Assembly: GCA_012520845.1 (NCBI GenBank)
Contig: JAAYNL010000004.1
Coordinates: 22,736 to 86,735 of the forward strand
DNA length: 64,000 nt
Direction of reading: 5' to 3'
DNA from: Thermoplasmatales archaeon
GTDB taxonomy: Archaea; Thermoplasmatota; Thermoplasmata; Methanomassiliicoccales; Methanomethylophilaceae
The notes below the pieces were generated by a model that made no database searches, was not told the DNA's origin, and saw nothing but the letters and a program-made list of their open reading frames with translations. The position numbers were made by a program, and so were the translations under genes. Of the stretch, positions 34,703 through 43,487 are shown piece after piece; position 1 is the first letter of the stretch, and every line of letters begins with the position of its first letter.

Positions 34703-35940
34703 AACCTATGGAATATTCGTACCTGCATCTGGGCGAGGGGATCGACTGGGACTCTTACGTCGTGTGCGACTACCGCGTCACGACGGACATGCCCATGGAG
34801 AAGGCCGCGGAGGCAATAGCGGCGGAACAGTCCACCGGGACGTGGACCGGACTGACTACCCTGAGCCAATCGATTTTCGACAAATACGGCGCCAAGGTGT
34901 TCTCCATAGAGGGGAACCTGATACGCGTCGGGTTCCCCAACGAAGACTTCAGCATCGACGTGGGCGGCGTGCCGCAGATACTCAGCGTCATAGCCGGCAA
35001 CCTGTTCGGGCTCGAGGCGATCGGCAAGGTGAGGCTGGAAGACGTGTTCTTTTCCAAACCCATCAAATCCATGTTCAAGGGCCCGAAGTTCGGCATCGAA
35101 GGCCTCAGGAAGAGGCTCGGCAGGCCGGAGAAGCCGTTGGTGGGCACAATCGTCAAACCCAAGATAGGCCTGTCGCCGAAGGAAATGGCCCACTACGTGT
35201 ACGAGGGCGGGAAGGGCGGCCTCACCAACAGCAAAGACGACGAAACCCTGGTGAACCAGGCGTTCTGCCCGTTGGAGGACCGGACCGTCGCCATAGCCGA
35301 AGCCATCGACAGGCTCGCGTCGGAAGGCCACAAAATGATGCATGCCGTTAACATCAGCACCGGGGGCCACGAGATCCTCGAGGTTGCCGACAGGGCGCAG
35401 TCCTGGGGCGCCAACCAAATCATGGTCGACGTGATAACCTGCGGCTTCTCCGCGGTGCAGGCGCTTGCCGAGGACCCTTCGGTCAAGGTGCCGATACACG
35501 TCCACAGGACGATGCACGGCGCATTCACCAGGGACCCGCTCCACGGCGTGGCCATGCTCCCGTTGGCCAAGTTGACCCGGATGTGCGGCGGCGACGCCCT
35601 GCACATAGGCACGCTGGGGGCGGGCAAGATGTCGGGGGACGCTTCCGGGGACCGCAACAACCTGGAGGCGTGCATAGACCCGGACCAACCGTTCAAGCGG
35701 ACGATGCCGGTATCGTCCGGCGGGGTTTACCCCGGCGTTGTCGGCAAGATCGTCAAGGCCGCGGGCATGGACGTGCAGATCCAGGCCGGCGGCGGCGTCG
35801 CGGGGCACCCCGGCGGCGTCAGGAAAGGCGCGATGGGAATGTCCCAGGCGATCGACGCCGCCTTCGCCGGCATACCCGTGGCCGAATACGCTAAGAACCA
35901 TGAGGAACTTAGGGTGGCATTGGAGAAGTGGGGATACTGA
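34699..35940 (+). CDS. rbcL: Form III ribulose-1,5-bisphosphate carboxylase, large subunit
   Basis: A 413-residue archaeal RuBisCO that turns ribulose bisphosphate and CO2 into two 3-phosphoglycerates. Catalytic positions appear intact: GTWT in the N-domain, Asn101 in AGNLFG, Lys153 and Lys155 in VKPKIGLSP, the carbamylated Lys179 with Asp181 and Glu182 (SKDDE), His269-Arg270, His302, loop-6 Lys310 and Ser340. The residues before Lys179 read GGLTNSKDDE, where most RuBisCOs have GGxDxxKDDE. It is flanked by R15P isomerase and AMP phosphorylase with 4-base and 1-base overlaps, the standard AMP degradation context, and no phosphoribulokinase is present. Confidence 0.95.
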   Translation: MKPMEYSYLHLGEGIDWDSYVVCDYRVTTDMPMEKAAEAIAAEQSTGTWTGLTTLSQSIFDKYGAKVFSIEGNLIRVGFPNEDFSIDVGGVPQILSVIAGNLFGLEAIGKVRLEDVFFSKPIKSMFKGPKFGIEGLRKRLGRPEKPLVGTIVKPKIGLSPKEMAHYVYEGGKGGLTNSKDDETLVNQAFCPLEDRTVAIAEAIDRLASEGHKMMHAVNISTGGHEILEVADRAQSWGANQIMVDVITCGFSAVQALAEDPSVKVPIHVHRTMHGAFTRDPLHGVAMLPLAKLTRMCGGDALHIGTLGAGKMSGDASGDRNNLEACIDPDQPFKRTMPVSSGGVYPGVVGKIVKAAGMDVQIQAGGGVAGHPGGVRKGAMGMSQAIDAAFAGIPVAEYAKNHEELRVALEKWGY

Positions 35941-37448
35941 TGAAACTGAAAGTGAAAATCTACGACGTAGACTCTCCTGAACCGTCGGTCGTCATGAACG
36001 ACGGGGACTGCCTAGAGTTGGGCGTGAAGGAGATGGACCGCGTCCGCGTGACCGGCGACAAGAGCATGATAGTGCTCGTCAGCAGATCCTCCACCGCGGT
36101 CGGGAAGGGCGAGATCCTGATACCCAAGGCCGTCCAGTCCAAAATAGTGATCAAGGACGGCGACACCGTCGACGTCGCCCATTCCCCCAGGCCGGAATCC
36201 GTCAGGGTCATCAGGAAGAAAATGGACGGCAAGACCCTTTCCAAGGAGGAAATCTACGAGGTGGTGAACGACATCGCCGACTCCAAGCTGTCCAAGATAG
36301 AGGTGTCCGCCTGGCTGACGTCCCTGTACATCAACGGCATGGACGTCACGGAGATATCCAACTTCACCCAGGCGATGGTCGACACGGGGGACAGGATCAT
36401 ATTCGACAGGCAGCCCGTGTTCGACTTCCACAGCGTCGGCGGCGCCCCCGGGAACAAGATCACGCCCATCGTCGTCTCCATCGTGGCCGCCGCCGGGCTC
36501 ATGATACCGAAGACCTCGTCCAGGGCGATCAGCAGCGCCAGCGGCACGTCCGACTTCGTGGAGACGTTCTGCGAGGTGGAGATGGACGCCGCCACCCTCA
36601 AGGAGATATCCGAGAGGGTGGGCGGCGTGTTCGCCTGGGGCGGCGCCATGAACATCGCGCCGGTGGACGACATGGTCATCAAGATAGAGTACCCCCTCGG
36701 GATAAACCCCAGGGCGCAAATGCTCGCCTCGATAATGAGCAAGAAGGTCGCAATCGGGGCCACCCACCTGCTGGTCGACATACCGACGGGCGCCGGGACC
36801 AAGGTGCCGACCCTCGAGGAGGGCAGGGCGTACGTCAGGGACTTCACCCAGCTTGGCCAAATCCTCGGGATACACGTGGAGTGCGCCCTCACCTACGCCG
36901 ACCAACCCATCGGCCAGGCCATCGGCCCCAAGGTCGAGGCGAGGGAATGCATCCGCATACTGGAGGGCCACAAGCACCCGTCCAGCGTCATCGAGAAGGC
37001 CTGCGACCTGGCCGGGATGATATTGGAGATGGGCGGCATACCCAACGGGCCGGCCGAGGCCAGGAGGATACTGGAGTCCGGGGAGGCCCATAAGAAGTTC
37101 ATGGAAATCGTCGTCGCCCAGAAGGGCAGCCCCGACCTGAAGTCCACCGACCTGGAGCCGGGCGAGTTCAGGCACGACATAGTCGCCGTGAAATCCGGCT
37201 TCGTGCAGGCGGTCAGGAACAAGGACATGGTGCAGATCGCCAGGGCCGCCGGGTCGCCCTCCGACAAGGGCGCCGGCATACTGATAATGAAGAAAAAGGG
37301 GCAGAGGGTGGAGCGGGGCGACGTGCTCATGGAAATCTACGCCGACAACGCCGCCAAGGGCGAGAGGGCCAGGGACATGGCGCTCAGGCTGATGCCCATA
37401 ATCGTCGAGGGTATGGTCATCGAGACTTCCTCGGGCAAGGTGAGGTGA
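35940..37448 (+). CDS. deoA: AMP phosphorylase
   Basis: Splits AMP (and CMP, UMP) with phosphate to give adenine and ribose 1,5-bisphosphate. The 502-residue length and an extra N-terminal domain of about 85 residues (KLKVKIYDVDSPEPSVVMND) distinguish archaeal AMP phosphorylases from bacterial thymidine phosphorylase. The core has FDFHSVGGAPGNKITPIVVS near residue 165, ISSASGTSDFVETFCEVEM, and a C-terminal pyrimidine-phosphorylase-like domain with GAGILIMKKKGQRVERGDVL. It is translated from an ATG that shares one base with the RuBisCO stop. Confidence 0.95.
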   Translation: MKLKVKIYDVDSPEPSVVMNDGDCLELGVKEMDRVRVTGDKSMIVLVSRSSTAVGKGEILIPKAVQSKIVIKDGDTVDVAHSPRPESVRVIRKKMDGKTLSKEEIYEVVNDIADSKLSKIEVSAWLTSLYINGMDVTEISNFTQAMVDTGDRIIFDRQPVFDFHSVGGAPGNKITPIVVSIVAAAGLMIPKTSSRAISSASGTSDFVETFCEVEMDAATLKEISERVGGVFAWGGAMNIAPVDDMVIKIEYPLGINPRAQMLASIMSKKVAIGATHLLVDIPTGAGTKVPTLEEGRAYVRDFTQLGQILGIHVECALTYADQPIGQAIGPKVEARECIRILEGHKHPSSVIEKACDLAGMILEMGGIPNGPAEARRILESGEAHKKFMEIVVAQKGSPDLKSTDLEPGEFRHDIVAVKSGFVQAVRNKDMVQIARAAGSPSDKGAGILIMKKKGQRVERGDVLMEIYADNAAKGERARDMALRLMPIIVEGMVIETSSGKVR

Positions 37449-37452
37449 GACC

Positions 37453-38232
37453 TTGCTGATAATAAGCGAAAGCGTCAACGGCCTTTTCAAATCCGTCGGC
37501 AGGGCCATCGACGACCGCGATCCCAAACCGATCGTGAAAATCGTCGAGAGGCAGGAAGCCGCCGGGGCCAACGCTTTCGACGTCAACGTGGGCCCGGGCC
37601 GGGGCAAGGATGCCCCGGGCGACATGGCCTGGCTCGTCGGGGCGGTTCAGGGCGCGACCAAACTGCCGCTGTGCATCGACGCCCCCGACACGGAAACCAT
37701 GGCCGCCGGGCTCGCCGCGGCCGAGAACCCGACGATCATCAATTCCACCACCGCCGAGCCTGCGAAGATGGATGCCCTCTTCCCGATGGCCGTGGAGCAC
37801 GGGTCGGACATAATCTGCCTGACCATGGACGAGAAGGGCGTCCCCAACGACGCGGACAGCAGGGCGGAGATGGCCATGGTCATGCTGATGACGGCCATGG
37901 AGCACGGCATAGGCGCCGAGAGGGTCCTCTTCGACCCGCTGGTGCTGCCGGTCTGCGCCGCCCAGGACCAGGGGCCGAAGGTAATCGAGGCGATAAGGTC
38001 GTTCCAGATACTGAGCAACCCCGCCCCCAGGACGGTGGTCGGCCTGAGCAACATCTCCAACGGCGCCTCGGGCAGGTCCCTGATAAACAGGACGTTCCTG
38101 CCCATGCTGGTCGGCGCCGGGCTGTCCGCCGTCATCCTGGACCCGGACGACGGGGAGCTGATGGAGACGGTGAAGACCTGCGAGGTCCTGATGGACCGGA
38201 AGCTCTACTGCACCGACTATCTGCGCGACTGA
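37453..38232 (+). CDS. Methyltetrahydrofolate:corrinoid methyltransferase-like protein (AcsE-type)
   Basis: A 259-residue TIM-barrel pterin-binding protein. It begins LIISESVNGLFKSVGRAI and has GANAFDVNVGPGRG near residue 38, TIINSTTAEPAKM near residue 95 and ICLTMDEKGVP near residue 121. These match AcsE, which moves the methyl group of methyl-tetrahydrofolate to a corrinoid protein. The start is TTG at 37453 behind GAGGTGAGA, four bases after the AMP phosphorylase stop, so it belongs to that operon. No corrinoid protein gene is next to it. Dihydropteroate synthase is less likely given the AcsE-like motifs. Confidence 0.82.
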   Translation: MLIISESVNGLFKSVGRAIDDRDPKPIVKIVERQEAAGANAFDVNVGPGRGKDAPGDMAWLVGAVQGATKLPLCIDAPDTETMAAGLAAAENPTIINSTTAEPAKMDALFPMAVEHGSDIICLTMDEKGVPNDADSRAEMAMVMLMTAMEHGIGAERVLFDPLVLPVCAAQDQGPKVIEAIRSFQILSNPAPRTVVGLSNISNGASGRSLINRTFLPMLVGAGLSAVILDPDDGELMETVKTCEVLMDRKLYCTDYLRD

Positions 38233-38239
38233 CCGCGGC

Positions 38240-39286
38240 TCAGTATCTGCCGTATTTGTCCGCGGCCTCGAACAGGGCGGTTATGTTCTCCAGGGCGGTG
38301 TCCCTCGGGATCTCGCATCCGGTGCAGAGGATGAACTTCCTGTATTCCTTGCAGGCTTCGATGCATTCCTTGGATTCCTTGATGACGGCGTCCCTGCTTC
38401 CCATCCAGACCGTCTGGACCGGGTCGACGTTGCCCATCATGGTTGTCCGTCCGGCCATCTTCTTGTACATGGAGCCCAGGTCGACGGCGTGGTCGGCGCT
38501 GAAGGCGTCGAGGCCGGCGGCCGCAATCTGGTCGGTCAGCACCTCGGTGTTGCCGCAGATGTGCAAACCAATGGGCCTGTCGAACTCCTTCCCCCATACC
38601 TTGGCCGTGGACCTCAGGGCGGGGACGCAGAATTCCGCGTAGGTCTGGTCGTTGATCAGGTCGCCGGAGGACGTGGGGTCGGGGACGTTGAAGAAGTCGC
38701 CGCCGCAGGCAAGGATTTCCCTGCCGATGGCGTCGAAATACTTCGTGCCCTTTTCCATTACCTTGGTGGCGACGTCCGGTTCCATGATGATGTCCATCAG
38801 GAACGTCTCCACTCCGCGCAGAAAGGCGGCGGTGGTGAAGGGACCCCAGCAAGTCCCGCCGAGTATCGCGTCCCCTTTGTAGTTGTCGTAGAGGTGCGCG
38901 CTCTTGTCGATCAGTGTGCTCCATAGGGCGGGGCACGCCTTCCTGTCGCTCACGTCGGGCAGGGCCTTGGCGTCGACGTCCTCGGGCTCGTCGTAATACG
39001 CGCCCTTTATGTTGCAGTAGTTGTCGTCGGGCGAGGAGTACTCTATCCCGAGGTCGAAGAACATGCCGTTGAGTTCCATGCACCCCATCAGGAAATCGGG
39101 GTTCACTTTCTTGTCGTATTCCAGCGCGGACTTCGTGGAGGCCTTGGCGTCGAACCTGATGTCCTTCCACGTGTAGCCCGCCAGTTTGGAAAGCACCATT
39201 ATGGACATGTCGAACACGGGTATCCTGTCGACGGGTTCGTCGTTGAGCGTGGCTGCGAATCTTTCCTTGGGCGTCATGGTTTTCAT
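38240..39286 (-). CDS. Uroporphyrinogen decarboxylase-family methyltransferase (MtaA/MtbA-like)
   Basis: A 348-residue protein of the UroD superfamily. It starts MTPKERFAATLNDEPVDRIPV, the usual UroD/MtaA entry. The zinc-binding pattern of methylcobamide:thiol methyltransferases is visible as LHICGNT near residue 243 (His-x-Cys) and LCTGCEIPRDT near residue 321. This favours methyl transfer from a methylated corrinoid to a thiol such as CoM or homocysteine over porphyrin decarboxylation. It is monocistronic and converges with the AcsE-like gene, 7 bases apart. The thiol acceptor is not known. Confidence 0.85.
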   Translation of the reverse strand: MKTMTPKERFAATLNDEPVDRIPVFDMSIMVLSKLAGYTWKDIRFDAKASTKSALEYDKKVNPDFLMGCMELNGMFFDLGIEYSSPDDNYCNIKGAYYDEPEDVDAKALPDVSDRKACPALWSTLIDKSAHLYDNYKGDAILGGTCWGPFTTAAFLRGVETFLMDIIMEPDVATKVMEKGTKYFDAIGREILACGGDFFNVPDPTSSGDLINDQTYAEFCVPALRSTAKVWGKEFDRPIGLHICGNTEVLTDQIAAAGLDAFSADHAVDLGSMYKKMAGRTTMMGNVDPVQTVWMGSRDAVIKESKECIEACKEYRKFILCTGCEIPRDTALENITALFEAADKYGRY

Positions 39287-39393
39287 CTTTTTTCACATCC
39301 TTAACAATCTTAACCGTTGGATATGGAAGATGGTGGGGTCGTATATCTCAGAGTAGTTACATCTATGTTACTAATACAAACTTGCCGCACGGT

Positions 39394-40293
39394 TCAGCCC
39401 AGCAGACCCGTCGTCTCGAGGAGCGGTCTGACGCCCGAATACCAATAGATGGGCATAACGTGGATCCCGGAAACCCCCGCCATGCCCCTGACGGCCTCGA
39501 TCGTCTCCGCCGCGATCCTCATACCCTCGGCGCTTTCGTCGGCGGCGGACGACATGCGCTCCAAAACGCGGTCCGGGACGAACGTGCCGGGCACGCCCTC
39601 GGCGATGTGCTTCGCCGCGGCATAGGATTTGAGGGGGATGATCCCGGCGATGACGGATGCCCCGTCGGTGACGCCCTCCCTTTCGGCGTGCCCGAGCCAC
39701 CTTTCGAAAAGATCGACGTCGAAGATGGCCTGGGTCTGTATGAACCTGGCCCCGGCGGCGATTTTTTTGGCCAACCTGATCATGTGCATTTCCGCCGGCT
39801 CGCCGAAGGGGTTCGCCGCCGCGCCGAGGAAGAGGTCGGGCGCCTTGGCGAGCCTCTCGCCGCCCCACAGTTCACCCTTGGCCCGCATCCTGTCGAGCAC
39901 CATCAGCTCCTGGGTGCTGTCGATGTCGTACACGTTCTTCGCCCCGGGCTGGTTCCCGAAGGATTGGTGGTCGCCGGACAGGCACAGCACGTTCCTGACG
40001 CCCAGGGCGGCGGCGCCGAGGACGTCGGACTGTATGGCCAGCCTGTTCCTGTCCCTGCAGGTAATCTGCATTATCGGCTCCATGCCCTCCGACAGGCAGA
40101 GGACGCAGCCGGCCAGGCTGGACATCCTGACGGTCGCCGTCTGGTTGTCCGTGACGTTGTACGCGTCGGCGCAACCCTTCACCATGCGGGCCTTTTTCAG
40201 GAAATCCCCCGGGTCCGCGGATTTCGGCGGCCCGATCTCGGCGGTGACGACGAACTCGCCGTCGGCCAGCTTGCGCTCGAGGATGCCGGGCAT
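39394..40293 (-). CDS. metF: Methylenetetrahydrofolate reductase
   Basis: A 299-residue MTHFR-fold protein that reduces methylene-tetrahydrofolate to methyl-tetrahydrofolate. It has VVTAEIGPPKSADP near residue 15 with the catalytic-type Glu, AYNVTDNQTATVRMSSLA near residue 44, ITCRDRNRLAIQSDVLGA near residue 77, LCLSGDHQ and ARFIQTQAIFDVDLFERW. It lies 3 bases downstream of metV. MetF-MetV pairs occur in anaerobes where electrons come from ferredoxin or another donor rather than NADH. This fits a methanogen using tetrahydrofolate for biosynthetic C1 units. Confidence 0.94.
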   Translation of the reverse strand: MPGILERKLADGEFVVTAEIGPPKSADPGDFLKKARMVKGCADAYNVTDNQTATVRMSSLAGCVLCLSEGMEPIMQITCRDRNRLAIQSDVLGAAALGVRNVLCLSGDHQSFGNQPGAKNVYDIDSTQELMVLDRMRAKGELWGGERLAKAPDLFLGAAANPFGEPAEMHMIRLAKKIAAGARFIQTQAIFDVDLFERWLGHAEREGVTDGASVIAGIIPLKSYAAAKHIAEGVPGTFVPDRVLERMSSAADESAEGMRIAAETIEAVRGMAGVSGIHVMPIYWYSGVRPLLETTGLLG

Positions 40294-40296
40294 GGG

Positions 40297-40959
40297 TCAC
40301 CCGACCCGGACGGTCCTCACGCCGCCGCTGTGACTCCTGGACCAGTCCTTGGGCGGGACGAGGCCCCGGACGTCGTCCAGCCTGCCCCTCCTCTTCAGGG
40401 AATCGTAAATCGTGGCCCAGGCGCAGTCGGTCTCCGGGTCGATCTCGCATTTCCCGTCGGTGGTGCCGCCGCAGGGCCCGTTCTGAAGGGCCTTGGAGCA
40501 TCTGGCCAACACGCACACCCCGGCGGTGCGGTGGATGGTGCAGTCGCCGCATCCCATGCATTTCTCCTTGAATATGCCCCTGGCCTCGGGGGCGCCCATG
40601 TTGGAGGTGTTGATGGCGGGCACGACGTTCGCCAGGGGGAAATTCTCGGAAAGCATCTGGGCGCCGACCCCGCACCCGAGGGAAACGACGGCGTCCGATC
40701 CGTCGATGAGCTCGGACACCCTCTCCTCGTACTTTCTCTCGCACTGCCTTTTCAGCGTGCGTCCCTCGAATTCCCAACCGAGACCCAGCGCGTCGGAGTG
40801 CTCCCGCAGCTCGTCGATGAGCTCCTTGACCTCGGCCTCGCCGCTGGCGAGGGAGACGGCCATGCAGGAATCGCACCCGAGCACCAATATCCTGTTGCCG
40901 ACGGGCTCGCCCAGCAGGGCGATTATTTCCTCGAACGGTTTGCGCGTGCCGACTATCAA
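40297..40959 (-). CDS. metV: MetV, C-terminal-domain MTHFR partner
   Basis: A 220-residue protein of the MTHFR C-terminal (zinc/iron-sulfur) family. The first half has NRILVLGCDSCMAVSLASGE near residue 22 and VVSLGCGVGAQ near residue 89. The second half is Cys-rich: CMGCGDCTIHRTAGVCVLARC near residue 133 and GPCGGTTDGKCEIDPETDCAW. MetV pairs with MetF and is thought to connect it to the electron donor. The start is TTG at 40959 behind a strong GAAAGGAGG, and metF follows after 3 bases. Confidence 0.93.
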   Translation of the reverse strand: MIVGTRKPFEEIIALLGEPVGNRILVLGCDSCMAVSLASGEAEVKELIDELREHSDALGLGWEFEGRTLKRQCERKYEERVSELIDGSDAVVSLGCGVGAQMLSENFPLANVVPAINTSNMGAPEARGIFKEKCMGCGDCTIHRTAGVCVLARCSKALQNGPCGGTTDGKCEIDPETDCAWATIYDSLKRRGRLDDVRGLVPPKDWSRSHSGGVRTVRVG

Positions 40960-41066
40960 CCAAAAGCCTCCTTTCCGGCTAGAGGAGAGTCACCGTTAAA
41001 AAAGTGTTGGGCCCTCGGCAACCGCCCTCGAAAGATATTTCATCCCCGCGGGACGTGGCGGGCCCC

Positions 41067-41882
41067 ATGGGGACGTTGTGCTTCACCGTCGATTTCGACA
41101 GGGACAGCAACGCCCCGGTCGCCGGGGAGATGCCCGCGCGCTCCATGTCCGGGGGGCGGATCGTTTCCCCGCGCTTTTCCGCTTCCGCCGAGGGCGCCGC
41201 CGTGTTGGTCGAAATGCTCGACGGCCTCGGCATCCCGGGAACGTTCTTTTCCGAGGCTGAGACGTTGGCGGAGTCCCGCGCCGACCTTTCCGGCCACGAG
41301 GTGGCGCTCCACGGGTTGGCGCACGAGGACCTCGCCGGGTCCTACGGCGGCAGACCCCTGTCCGAGGCGGAAATAGAAGGCATCGTGGGGAAGGCCTGCG
41401 GGATCGTGGCGGACGTCGTCGGGACCAGGCCCCTCGGGTTCAGGGCGCCGTACATGAGGCCCCCAGGGTGCCTTCCCGGCGTGCTGTCCCGCCTGGGTTT
41501 CGAATACGACTCGTCGAATTATTCCGAAAGCGGGCGCGTCGCGGCCATCGCCGGAGGCGTCTTGGGGCTGCCGGTCCTGAGGGTGCCGGACGGCAAGGGC
41601 GGGAAAATCACCTCGTATCTCTGGCCGATGCACGAGGGGAACAGGGAACCCTCCGATTTCCTTGCGCTGCACGACGCCGCCGGGGACGGCGTGCTCGTCC
41701 TCGCAACCCATACCTGGCACATGTCCTCGACCGCCGACGGGAGGGCAATGGGCAAAGCGGAGCGGGAGGGGAACCTGCGCCGCACCATCGAAGTCGTCGA
41801 GGCCGCCTTGGATGCGGGGTTCGGGGCGAAAACCTGCATCGCCGCAGTCAGGTCCCGCGGGTCGCGGCGGCGCGGTCCCTGA
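41067..41882 (+). CDS. Polysaccharide deacetylase (NodB domain) family protein
   Basis: A 271-residue NodB-domain hydrolase. It has the N-terminal CFTVDFDRD with the Asp pair, GIPGTFFSEAETL, the metal-binding HEVALHGLAHED (H-x3-H, near residue 80), LGFRAPYMRPPG near residue 130, and the C-terminal LVLATHTWHM. No signal peptide is present, so it is probably cytosolic and acts on a nucleotide sugar, lipid-linked sugar or other amide. The ATG at 41067 gives the natural MGTLCFTVDFD start. A TATA-like AAAGATATTT lies at 41029-41038. Confidence 0.88.
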   Translation: MGTLCFTVDFDRDSNAPVAGEMPARSMSGGRIVSPRFSASAEGAAVLVEMLDGLGIPGTFFSEAETLAESRADLSGHEVALHGLAHEDLAGSYGGRPLSEAEIEGIVGKACGIVADVVGTRPLGFRAPYMRPPGCLPGVLSRLGFEYDSSNYSESGRVAAIAGGVLGLPVLRVPDGKGGKITSYLWPMHEGNREPSDFLALHDAAGDGVLVLATHTWHMSSTADGRAMGKAEREGNLRRTIEVVEAALDAGFGAKTCIAAVRSRGSRRRGP

Positions 41883-41939
41883 TGCGTACCAAATAAATAC
41901 GTATAGGGGTTAACATGCCCGTTGGACGGTGATCCCTCC

Positions 41940-42827
41940 ATGGCCCCGGTTTTGATAGAAGGCAAAAAGGTTTCCTCGGAGATATACGACGAGTTGAGGG
42001 ATAGGATTTCCAGGCTCAAGTCCCAGGGGGTCGTCCCCGGCCTCGCCGTCGTGTTGGTAGGGGAGGACCCGGCCTCCCAGATCTACGTCAGGAACAAGGC
42101 CCGGAAATGCGAGGAGCTCGGGATGAGGTCGTTCACCCACCTGATGCCCGCCGAGGCGTCCGAGGCGGAGGTGTTGGCAAAGGTCGCGGAACTCAACGCG
42201 GACCCCGCCGTCCACGGTTTCCTGGTGCAGTTGCCGCTGCCCGGGCACATAGACGAGGACAAGGTCATAATGGCCATCGACCCCGACAAGGACGTGGACG
42301 GGTTCCACCCGGTGAACGTCGGCGGCATGCTCATCGGCAAACCCGGGTTCCTGCCCGCCACCCCCGCCGGGGTGCAGCAGATGCTGATAAGGTCCGGCGT
42401 GGAGACCCGCGGCAAAAACGTGGTGATAGTCGGCAGGAGCAACATAGTCGGCAAACCGATGGCCGCGCTCCTGGTCCAGAAGGGCGAGGGCGCGGACGCC
42501 ACCGTGACCGTCGCCCATTCCAGGACGAGGGATCTGGCCGCGGTGACCCGCGGCGCGGACATATTAATCGTCGCCATCGGCAGGCCGAACTTCATAACGG
42601 GCGATATGGTGAAGGAGGGTGCCGTGGTCATCGACGTCGGGACCAACAGGGTCGCCGACGACACGCATCCCAAGGGCAGCAGGCTCGTGGGGGACGTGGA
42701 TTTCGGATCGGTGTCGGGGAAGGCGTCGGCGATATCGCCGGTCCCCGGGGGCGTCGGGCCCATGACGATATGCATGCTGATGGCGAACACCGTCGCCGCG
42801 GCGGAGAACAGTTTGAAAGGAGTTTGA
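41940..42827 (+). CDS. folD: Methylenetetrahydrofolate dehydrogenase/methenyl-THF cyclohydrolase
   Basis: FolD interconverts methylene-, methenyl- and 10-formyl-tetrahydrofolate. The 295-residue protein has [21 protein letters not shown] near residue 33 (with Tyr and Lys of the active site), [13 protein letters not shown] near residue 92, [16 protein letters not shown] and the cofactor loop [18 protein letters not shown] near residue 162, then [13 protein letters not shown] residues ([15 protein letters not shown]). The ATG at 41940 is chosen over an upstream in-frame ATG at 41922. A TATA-like AAATAAATA lies near 41891. It opens a five-gene operon through the radical SAM gene. Confidence 0.96.
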   Translation: MAPVLIEGKKVSSEIYDELRDRISRLKSQGVVPGLAVVLVGEDPASQIYVRNKARKCEELGMRSFTHLMPAEASEAEVLAKVAELNADPAVHGFLVQLPLPGHIDEDKVIMAIDPDKDVDGFHPVNVGGMLIGKPGFLPATPAGVQQMLIRSGVETRGKNVVIVGRSNIVGKPMAALLVQKGEGADATVTVAHSRTRDLAAVTRGADILIVAIGRPNFITGDMVKEGAVVIDVGTNRVADDTHPKGSRLVGDVDFGSVSGKASAISPVPGGVGPMTICMLMANTVAAAENSLKGV

Positions 42828-42832
42828 TTCAT

Positions 42833-43483
42833 ATGATCGGAGAGTGCAGCAAGCACGGTTACTTCAGGGACGACGTCTGCCCGGTCTGCGGCGACAAGGG
42901 CAGGTTCATCATGAAGGACAGCGAAATCGAGAGGCTCAGCAGGTCCATGGCCGGCATACTCAGGCACGGCAACATGGGGCTGGGCATGGACGACCAGGGG
43001 TACGTGGACCTGAGGGAACTCATCGACGCAGTCAAGGACAGGAACCCCTGGATGCACTGGCTCGCGCCCAGGCACGTCGTCGCCCTGGCCGAGACGGACG
43101 CCAGGGAGAGGTACCAGGTCTACGGCGACTACGTCAGGGCGACCTACGGCCACACGGTCGAGCTCGACATGGAGCTGGCGACGGACAACGTCCCGGACTG
43201 GCTCTACTACCCCATCGAGCCCGAGGCCCTCGACGTGGTGTTCGACGAGGGGCTCGGCCCCACGGACAGGTCCATGGTGCACCTATCCGCCACCAGGGAG
43301 AACGCCGTGACCGCCGGGACGTTCAGGATCGACGGGGAAATGGTCATCCTGGCCGTGGACACCACCAAATGCTTCGAGATGGGCCACGACATAGGCAGGG
43401 CCACCAAGGCGGTGTATCTGTGCGACTTCGTCCCGCCCGAATGCCTCGCGGTCTCCGAGGAACCCGGTGACGGGGAGGAGTGA
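42833..43483 (+). CDS. kptA: RNA 2'-phosphotransferase (Tpt1/KptA family) with zinc-ribbon start
   Basis: KptA removes a 2'-phosphate from RNA using NAD+. The 216-residue protein carries a short N-terminal zinc ribbon (CSKHGYF and CPVCGDKG), then the KptA fold: ERLSRSMAGILRHGNMGLG with the Arg-His pair, VRATYGHTVELD, and SMVHLSATRENAVTAGTFR near residue 145. The usual LYHGT segment reads LYYPIE here, so one family-conserved His is missing. The main Arg/His catalytic positions seem kept. It lies 5 bases after folD and 4 bases before the mmp11-like gene. Confidence 0.88.
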   Translation: MIGECSKHGYFRDDVCPVCGDKGRFIMKDSEIERLSRSMAGILRHGNMGLGMDDQGYVDLRELIDAVKDRNPWMHWLAPRHVVALAETDARERYQVYGDYVRATYGHTVELDMELATDNVPDWLYYPIEPEALDVVFDEGLGPTDRSMVHLSATRENAVTAGTFRIDGEMVILAVDTTKCFEMGHDIGRATKAVYLCDFVPPECLAVSEEPGDGEE

Positions 43484-43487
43484 TCCC

